Part shown: positions 58,829 to 64,000 of the stretch, in pieces
Position numbering within the stretch: the stretch's first letter is position 1
Layout of the letters: every line of letters starts with the position of its first letter
Source: Sneathiella sedimenti
GTDB taxonomy: Bacteria > Pseudomonadota > Alphaproteobacteria > Sneathiellales > Sneathiellaceae
Direction: 5' to 3'
Assembly (NCBI RefSeq): GCF_017313765.1
Contig: NZ_JAFLNC010000002.1
Coordinates: 310,001 to 374,000 of the forward strand
DNA length: 64,000 nt
Made by a program: the position numbers and the translations under genes
Notes under the pieces: generated by a model
Databases searched by the model: none
What the model was told of the DNA's origin: nothing
The model's input: the letters and a program-made list of their open reading frames with translations, nothing else

Positions 58829-60595
58829 ATGAAACTATCTTCTTATGTCATAGATTTTCTTGCCAGCAAGGGCGTCACCCAGGTTTTCGGCATGTCCGGC
58901 GGGGCGGCCGTGCATCTGTTGGATTCCGTCTCAAAACACCCGAACATAGATTTCACCTGTTCCCAGCATGAGCAGAGCGCCGCGATATCCGCCGATGGTT
59001 ACGCACGGCGGACCGGAAAGCTGGGAGTTGCAATTACAACAAGCGGGCCTGGCGCCACGAATCTCCTGACCGGAACCTGTTGTTCCTTCTATGACAGCGT
59101 ACCAACCCTGATGTTGACGGGACAGGTGGCCTCGCACCGCTTAAAGGGTGATCTTGATATTCGTCAGCGTGGATTTCAGGAAACGGATGTCGTCTCCATT
59201 TTCGAGACAGTGACTAAATATGCGGTGCAAATCAAGAAGCCAGAGGAAATCCGCTATTGCCTCGAAAAAGCCTATTATATGGCGTTTGAGGGGCGACCGG
59301 GCACGGTTCTGATTGATATCCCGGATGATTTTCAGCGCGCCGAGATTGACCCCGGTACACTCGCGGGATTTACACCGGAAGCTTTACCTGCACCGGACAT
59401 TGAAGCGCCCCTTCATAGCGTCATGGAGAGGTTTTTCGCGGCCGAACGCCCGGCGGTTATTCTGGGCGGTGGTTTGAAAACCCCTGAATGCGGCCATGAT
59501 CTTGCGGCTTTATGCGACAGGCTTGGCGCGCCAGTTCTTTCAAGTTGGGCTGCCGTTGATCTTCTGCCCCATAACCACCCCCTTAAAATCGGCAGTTTTG
59601 GAGTCTATGCGCCGCGCATCGGGAATTATGTCGTGCAGAACGCAGACTTTTTGCTGTGCCTGGGTTCGCGCCTTTCCCAGAATTTGACGGGCGGGATCCT
59701 GCCGTCTTTCGCACGCGCCGCCGAAATTGCCATGGTAGATGTCAGCGTCGGCGAAATGGACAAGTTTGATGGATTTGGCATTGCGGTCTCCCACCGGGTT
59801 GCCGCCCGCATGGAGGATGCCCTGCCGATTATCGACGAATATGCAACGCATAAATCACCGGCATTTACCGGATGGCACAGCCAGATCGCTCAGTGGAAAG
59901 ATCGTTTTGGCGGTGAGAATTATGATCCGGAACCAAAGCCGGGAAGTGTCAATGCCTACCAGTTTATTGATGCATTGTCCGGGTTCGTGCCCGCAGGCGA
60001 GACGATTTTTGCCGATACGGGGGGCAACCTGACCTGGACCTGTAATGCCTTCCAGTTCAAGCACGGCCAGCGTCTTCACAGCGCCTGGAACAATACGCCC
60101 ATGGGATATTCCCTACCTGCGGCCATTGGTGCGGCGGCGGCGGAGCCTGATGAGGCGTTCACTTGCCTGATCGGAGATGGGGGACTGATGATCTGCCTGC
60201 CCGAGCTGGCAACGGTCGTCAAACATCAGATGAAACTCCGGATATTCCTTTTTAATAATCATGGGCACGGGATCCAGAAACAGACGCTGGAGACGTGGCT
60301 CGGCGCCAATTACGTCGGCGTGCATGGACCGTCCGGCCTTGCCTTTACCGATTTCCCTGCCGTTGCCAGCTCCATGGGGCTGAAGACCGTCACCATTGAC
60401 GATCCGGCGCAAATGCAGTCGCAGCTTCGGCAGGTATATGCGGAAACGGGTCCCGTTTTTGTCAATGTCGAGATCAATCCGGACCAGCGGCTTTATCCGG
60501 TATTGAAATTCGGCGCGGCCCTTGAAGATCAGCTTCCGGCCCTGGATGAAAAAGTTCTGGAAGAAGAGATGGTCATCCCGAGATATTCCGGATAA
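58829..60595 (+). CDS. Acetolactate synthase-like thiamine diphosphate enzyme
   Basis: A 588-residue ThDP-dependent protein with the three domains of the acetolactate synthase family. The activating glutamate is in SQHEQSAAISADGYAR (about residue 50), and the ThDP-metal motif runs from GDGGLMICLPELA to FLFNNHGHG (GDG...NN). RPGTVLIDIPDD is in the first domain. Nothing nearby is an amino-acid biosynthesis gene. Because it lies among sugar-nucleotide genes, a carboligase that adds a two-carbon unit to a keto-sugar (as YerE does in yersiniose synthesis) is a reasonable inference; oxalyl- or pyruvate-decarboxylase-like activity is the alternative. Confidence 0.88.
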   Translation: MKLSSYVIDFLASKGVTQVFGMSGGAAVHLLDSVSKHPNIDFTCSQHEQSAAISADGYARRTGKLGVAITTSGPGATNLLTGTCCSFYDSVPTLMLTGQVASHRLKGDLDIRQRGFQETDVVSIFETVTKYAVQIKKPEEIRYCLEKAYYMAFEGRPGTVLIDIPDDFQRAEIDPGTLAGFTPEALPAPDIEAPLHSVMERFFAAERPAVILGGGLKTPECGHDLAALCDRLGAPVLSSWAAVDLLPHNHPLKIGSFGVYAPRIGNYVVQNADFLLCLGSRLSQNLTGGILPSFARAAEIAMVDVSVGEMDKFDGFGIAVSHRVAARMEDALPIIDEYATHKSPAFTGWHSQIAQWKDRFGGENYDPEPKPGSVNAYQFIDALSGFVPAGETIFADTGGNLTWTCNAFQFKHGQRLHSAWNNTPMGYSLPAAIGAAAAEPDEAFTCLIGDGGLMICLPELATVVKHQMKLRIFLFNNHGHGIQKQTLETWLGANYVGVHGPSGLAFTDFPAVASSMGLKTVTIDDPAQMQSQLRQVYAETGPVFVNVEINPDQRLYPVLKFGAALEDQLPALDEKVLEEEMVIPRYSG

Positions 60596-60637
60596 AGATG
60601 GCACCCTCCGATAATTCGTTAAACGGGAAAGCATGCG

Positions 60638-61498
60638 ATGAACCTAGCGGAAAATAATCTATTCGAAGCCTTGCAGACTACCTCCGCTCTGCATGCACGG
60701 ACCAGCCCTCTCTATAAGCTGCTGGATGCCTGTTGCCTTGATTTTATCAAGAATTCCGCCTTTACGTCAGCAGACGGAGAGCCGGTCCCGTTCGGGCCAT
60801 TCGGGAATCTGATGATGCCTTATCAGAAAATGGGTGCAATCGACTCCCTTGATCTCTTCGGGCTGGACGAGCTGATTTTGTTCAGCTTCTATCATGCAAA
60901 TAAGGATCGCTATAAAACGACCGTTGATATCGGTGCAAATCTGGGTTTGCATTCGATCCTTATGGCGAAGCTTGGCTTCGCGGTCACGAGCTATGAGCCG
61001 GACGACAGGCATTTTGACTGGTTGAAAGGCCGGCTGGAAGTAAATGGGGTTACCGGGAACGTGACTCCGGTCAAGGCGGCTGTTTCCGATACCAACGGGC
61101 AGGCGGAGTTTATCCGGGTTGAGGGCAATACAACAGGTAGCCACCTGGCGGGTGCAAAGAGCAATCCCTATGGCGATCTCACGAAATATATGGTCGAGGT
61201 CAAAGCCGCTTCAGATGTTTTCAAGGGGGCGGAATTTGCGAAAATCGATGCGGAAGGCCATGAAACGGTTATCCTGAAAGCCATTCCGGCAGATTACTGG
61301 CAGGCTCTTGATGCTATTGTCGAGGTCGGTACACCAGAAAATGCCGTTGAGATATATGAGTATTTCAGCGGTCTTGGGGTGAATCTCTTCTCCCAGAAGA
61401 AGGGATGGCAGAAAGCGGACGGTCTGGAAGACATTCCGACGTCCTATAAGGAAGGCAGCCTCTTTATCTCCAGCAAATCACGCATGTTCTGGGGATAG
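60638..61498 (+). CDS. FkbM-family methyltransferase
   Basis: A 286-residue SAM-dependent methyltransferase. The motif I sequence is TVDIGANLGLHSILMA (around residue 95), then VTSYEPDD, and the C-terminal AKIDAEGHETVILKAI is the family-typical segment. FkbM proteins O-methylate sugars and polyketides and are common in capsule and LPS loci. It follows the ThDP-enzyme gene on the same strand after 42 bases, and converges with a small membrane-protein gene. The likely target is a hydroxyl of the modified sugar. Confidence 0.9.
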   Translation: MNLAENNLFEALQTTSALHARTSPLYKLLDACCLDFIKNSAFTSADGEPVPFGPFGNLMMPYQKMGAIDSLDLFGLDELILFSFYHANKDRYKTTVDIGANLGLHSILMAKLGFAVTSYEPDDRHFDWLKGRLEVNGVTGNVTPVKAAVSDTNGQAEFIRVEGNTTGSHLAGAKSNPYGDLTKYMVEVKAASDVFKGAEFAKIDAEGHETVILKAIPADYWQALDAIVEVGTPENAVEIYEYFSGLGVNLFSQKKGWQKADGLEDIPTSYKEGSLFISSKSRMFWG

Positions 61499-61514
61499 GC
61501 TGGAATGCCCCAAA

Positions 61515-62012
61515 TTATACGTCAAACTGGCTTCGCCGGTTTAACAGGAGCCGCTTGAGGGCCGTAAAGAAATGTGCGGCTTTCTCCAACTTTCCGGAAT
61601 TGAGATGATGCCGCCCGTCTTTCAGGCGCACGGCGCCGCCATCTTCAAGACGTTTGAGGCGAATGCGGATCAGGCGATCGTCATTGTAGATTAATTTGAG
61701 CTTATCGATGTCGACTGAGCCTCCCTCGGCGTCTATTTCCCGAAGCATGCGGATGCGCAGGGAAGACTCCACTGCCTGCGCCAGATTGAGATAGATGAAC
61801 CACCACATCAGGGCGATCCCGAGTGCGACGACGATCGCATAAATATCAACGGGTGAGATGACTGAGGCGAGGACCAGGGGAAGCCCGATCAGCGTGATCA
61901 GAAAGCTAGCCATATAGCCGAGCAGCCGTTTGCCGCTCAAACGGGCGATCAGTAGATCACATATAGCCGCGATGATGAGAATGATGACTATAGCCATAAA
62001 AATTGTCATCAT
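61515..62012 (-). CDS. Small membrane protein with winged-helix-like C-terminus
   Basis: A 165-residue protein with three hydrophobic segments in its first ~85 residues and a soluble, charged C-terminal region. That region (LKLIYNDDRLIRIRLKRLEDGGAVRLKDGRHHL) looks like a winged-helix-type fold with a RLxxLexxGaV core. I do not know the family. It resembles the protein encoded just upstream in both layout and the C-terminal pattern. It lies three bases from that gene, in a unit that begins with the E1-beta-like gene. Confidence 0.7.
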   Translation of the reverse strand: MMTIFMAIVIILIIAAICDLLIARLSGKRLLGYMASFLITLIGLPLVLASVISPVDIYAIVVALGIALMWWFIYLNLAQAVESSLRIRMLREIDAEGGSVDIDKLKLIYNDDRLIRIRLKRLEDGGAVRLKDGRHHLNSGKLEKAAHFFTALKRLLLNRRSQFDV

Positions 62013-62015
62013 GAC

Positions 62016-62519
62016 CTAACCCCTTTCACGGTCGATACGCAAAAGCCGGGTATAGACGGAGAGGATCCGGACTATCCATTGGGATCGGGTTGTCAGGGAA
62101 ATAACTCCCTCCCGTACGACAACATCACCGGTGGTTTGCAGCGCCTCCAGCCGTGCTCCAACAAACGGATGGGCCTTGATAAAGCTATCCAACTCCTGAT
62201 CAGACAGCCCTTTCGGGCCAGCCGCCATCAGGGCCTTCACAATGGCGAGGGTAGGGGAGTCATGCACGACACCGATCAGGATCAGGCAATAGACCGCGAC
62301 AAAGCTTTCGATGAACACCACCGCGATAACGAGATGCTCAAAAGTGAGGTCGATGCCGGTCAAAAGAAACAGGCAGGTCATCGTGAAAAGGCTGCCATTC
62401 AGCAGCAGAATGGCCATTTGATAGATGCCTTTACCATGGCGTCGCCGACTGGAAAAGACATGCAGACACAGCCCGGTCACAATCGACAAGATCAGCAGGA
62501 AAAAGACATTCTGGTACAT
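62016..62519 (-). CDS. Small membrane protein, probable relative of the downstream protein
   Basis: A 167-residue protein with three to four hydrophobic segments up to about residue 90, then a soluble tail with HPFVGARLEALQTTGDVVVREGVISLTTRS, a RLexLxxxGdV pattern like that of the downstream protein. Both end in basic, hydrophobic helices. I infer two paralogous membrane-anchored proteins, possibly a complex or sensors. It starts two bases before the flippase-like gene stop and is part of the same operon. Confidence 0.7.
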   Translation of the reverse strand: MYQNVFFLLILSIVTGLCLHVFSSRRRHGKGIYQMAILLLNGSLFTMTCLFLLTGIDLTFEHLVIAVVFIESFVAVYCLILIGVVHDSPTLAIVKALMAAGPKGLSDQELDSFIKAHPFVGARLEALQTTGDVVVREGVISLTTRSQWIVRILSVYTRLLRIDRERG

Positions 62520-62521
62520 GG

Positions 62522-63511
62522 TTAGGCGCCGCCCTGCTGTAGTTTATCCTTCTCGCGGGTAACGGCATTTACCGCATCGCGATAGAGAAGGAAGGGGATA
62601 ACGCCGAATACGGCCGTGAGCAGAGTCAATGTTCGCATCAGCAGGAAGACGGAGCTATAGGCCGTGTTTGTGGCTTGATCCTCCAGCAGATGGGCGATCT
62701 GACCAAATGCAGCCTCGCCGATGCCCAGGCCGCCGGGGGAAATGGGAATGGCGTTGGCGAACAGGCCGGCGACACCGGATACAATATAGCCGATCCAGGA
62801 AAGACCCGTGATGTCCATAGCGCCGCCCAGCAAATGCAAGGATTCGAGGACCAGTACATACTGGAAGACGGAGAGTGCGACCGCCGCAACAAGATCCATT
62901 TTGCGGTTCCAGTATTTTTCAAGCGCACCAACGACAGTTTTGAAAATCCGCATCAGAATCCGTTCCACCGGCCCCGGCATGAGGCGTATCAGGGAAATAA
63001 ATATTCCCTGGAATTTTACGGCGGCAACCAGGCCAAAAAAAGCGAGGGCCAGACCGGTAACGACAATAACCCCGATCCAGAACTGAAATTGTGATGGGAT
63101 CAGCGCCAGTACCGCGAGTGAAATGACGAGGAGGCCGACAAGGCCGGTCAAGCGATCGACAAGGCTGCTCATCATGATCGCACCGAGCTTGTCCTTGTGC
63201 AGACGATAGGCGAGGCCACCGCGCACGAAATCCCCGCCATAGGCCCCGGGCAGGAAGACGTTAAAAAACTGGCCAATAAAAGTGAAGTTCAGGGATTGCA
63301 GATAGCCGATTTCGGCGTGCAGGGCGCGCATCAGGATCTGCCACCTAAGCGCGCCGATAAAGACAGTAATAAGCAGGCAGGCAAACGCGAAGAGAACCAC
63401 CCCAGGTGCAGAGAGCGCGTTGGCTAGCAGACTAAAATCGATAAAATCGAAATGGATCAGGGCGATAATGCAGCCAATTCCAATGACGACTTTGAGAATT
63501 GTAAAAATCAA
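62522..63511 (-). CDS. Lysylphosphatidylglycerol synthase transmembrane/flippase-like protein
   Basis: A 329-residue integral membrane protein with about eight hydrophobic segments. LLITVFIGALRWQILMRAL, FTFIGQFFNVFLPGAYGGDFVRG and IPISPGGLGIGEAAFGQI are characteristic of the UPF0104/AglD family, which includes the flippase domain of MprF. It likely moves a lipid-linked sugar or lipid across the inner membrane. Its placement with glycan genes agrees. It is downstream of the E1-beta-like gene and upstream of the two small membrane proteins. Confidence 0.85.
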   Translation of the reverse strand: MIFTILKVVIGIGCIIALIHFDFIDFSLLANALSAPGVVLFAFACLLITVFIGALRWQILMRALHAEIGYLQSLNFTFIGQFFNVFLPGAYGGDFVRGGLAYRLHKDKLGAIMMSSLVDRLTGLVGLLVISLAVLALIPSQFQFWIGVIVVTGLALAFFGLVAAVKFQGIFISLIRLMPGPVERILMRIFKTVVGALEKYWNRKMDLVAAVALSVFQYVLVLESLHLLGGAMDITGLSWIGYIVSGVAGLFANAIPISPGGLGIGEAAFGQIAHLLEDQATNTAYSSVFLLMRTLTLLTAVFGVIPFLLYRDAVNAVTREKDKLQQGGA

Positions 63512-63544
63512 TCTGCCCGTTTCCTTTCCCGCCTATGCGAGCCC

Positions 63545-64000
63545 TTAAAACGGGCCGGTAAACCAGTTTCCCGGTACGTCGTGGGCGGCCCCCCGGGCAT
63601 TTAAAATCGGCTCGATCGACACATCCCGATCCGTCATGTCCCCAATTCTGGCCGCGATATGCTCGGCCCGTATATGGTAGTCTTTTGTCAGCGCCGGACT
63701 GGTCGACTCCGAATAATCCGGTGCCGTTAAGCGAGCAGGGGGGAGCGTCAGGTCCCTGAAGCAGGTCTCCGTGATATGCGCCATGATTTCGGCCGCAATG
63801 CCGAAGCTCTTGAAACCCGTGTCCAGCACCAACAGCTTACCTGTCTTCTTCACTGATTTCTCGATCTTCGGCCAATCGATGGGCGAAATGCTTCTCAGGT
63901 CAATCAGGTCGCAGGAAATGCCTTGCTCTTTCAAGACATCGACGGCATGCAGCGCCTCAATCGTCATGTAGGAGACGGAGACAACGGTCACAGCGTCTCC
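63545..64000 (-). CDS. Transketolase/2-oxoacid dehydrogenase E1-beta-like subunit, C-terminal part (5' end outside window)
   Basis: The frame is open to base 64000, giving about 150 residues of the C-terminal (transketolase_C) domain. DLIDLRSISPIDWPKIEKSVKKTGKLLVLDTG and GIAAEIMAHITE (in pieces) match E1-beta of pyruvate or branched-chain 2-oxoacid dehydrogenases. The ThDP-binding part lies outside the window. It is the first visible gene of the minus-strand unit that continues into the flippase-like and small membrane proteins. With the ThDP enzyme at 58829, it is the second thiamine-type enzyme in the locus, which supports acyl or two-carbon transfer to a sugar. Confidence 0.85.
   Translation of the reverse strand, partial: GDAVTVVSVSYMTIEALHAVDVLKEQGISCDLIDLRSISPIDWPKIEKSVKKTGKLLVLDTGFKSFGIAAEIMAHITETCFRDLTLPPARLTAPDYSESTSPALTKDYHIRAEHIAARIGDMTDRDVSIEPILNARGAAHDVPGNWFTGPF

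Noticed and set aside
1-64000. CRISPR array, tRNA, rRNA, insertion sequence or phage genes
   Set aside because: No regularly spaced repeats, no transposase or integrase motif and no RNA gene pattern were seen in any gap.

Overview
The window is a gene-dense stretch (no gap over about 250 bases without a gene) of what looks like the chromosome of a heterotrophic alphaproteobacterium. Base composition is moderately GC-rich. The evidence is an RpoE/ChrR-type sigma/anti-sigma pair with exactly conserved metal ligands, a PmtA-like phospholipid methyltransferase, a TAXI-type TRAP transporter, and many CoA-dependent catabolic genes. I cannot fix the genus. I found no rRNA, tRNA, insertion sequence, phage gene or CRISPR array. 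Both ends cut a gene (enolase-superfamily dehydratase at base 1, E1-beta-like subunit at base 64000).

Bases 1-9931: catabolic genes. They are the end of an enolase-superfamily dehydratase, an alpha/beta hydrolase, a fatty-acyl-CoA synthetase, a lysine-type saccharopine dehydrogenase next to an ALDH7-type aldehyde dehydrogenase (lysine/2-aminoadipate metabolism), an outer-membrane LpxR-like protein, an enoyl-CoA hydratase and a second acyl-CoA synthetase.

Bases 9932-22023: a divergent locus. On the minus strand a CoA-transferase, an IclR regulator, a nitronate monooxygenase-like enzyme, an acyl-CoA dehydrogenase and a sulfatase form one probable operon. On the plus strand are an acyl-CoA dehydrogenase, a fused TRAP permease, its TAXI binding protein and a quinone-oxidoreductase-like enzyme. 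A long inverted repeat with -35-like arms lies between the two. The set looks like uptake and CoA-dependent breakdown of an organic acid, perhaps a sulfated one.

Bases 22036-33242: a Baeyer-Villiger-type monooxygenase, a transglutaminase-like protein, a crotonase lacking both usual glutamates, a BadH-like dehydrogenase, a regulator made of two fused TetR units, a PmtA-like methyltransferase, an SDR lacking the catalytic lysine, a D-aminoacylase-like amidohydrolase, and two translationally coupled acyl-CoA dehydrogenase subunits that appear to complement each other. This suggests degradation of alicyclic or other ring compounds.

Bases 33341-40841: a MarR-EmrA-EmrB efflux operon with a clear operator, and a three-gene operon of two acyl-CoA ligases (one oxalate-CoA-ligase-like) and a ketopantoate-reductase-like enzyme, ending in a good terminator.

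Bases 40939-49561: the most coherent system. An ECF sigma factor and a zinc-binding ChrR anti-sigma lie divergent to a five-gene operon (flavin amine-oxidase-like protein, DUF1365, cyclopropane fatty acid synthase, GPH-type transporter, DUF3833 lipoprotein). A second operon (DUF6134, SDR, SnoaL-like) converges on the first and overlaps its end. All three transcription units have upstream sites of the form TGATCC-N18-TA, the pattern known for RpoE of Rhodobacter sphaeroides. I infer a singlet-oxygen/oxidative-stress regulon devoted to changing membrane lipids.

Bases 49745-64000: a surface-polysaccharide or glycolipid locus. It has a B12-domain radical SAM enzyme, three SDRs, a large membrane protein, a family 2 glycosyltransferase, a GmhA-like isomerase, a sugar-nucleotide epimerase, an acetolactate-synthase-like ThDP enzyme, an FkbM methyltransferase, two related small membrane/winged-helix-like proteins, a flippase-like membrane protein and an E1-beta-like subunit. 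Two different thiamine-diphosphate enzyme types here suggest an unusual branched or acyl-modified sugar.
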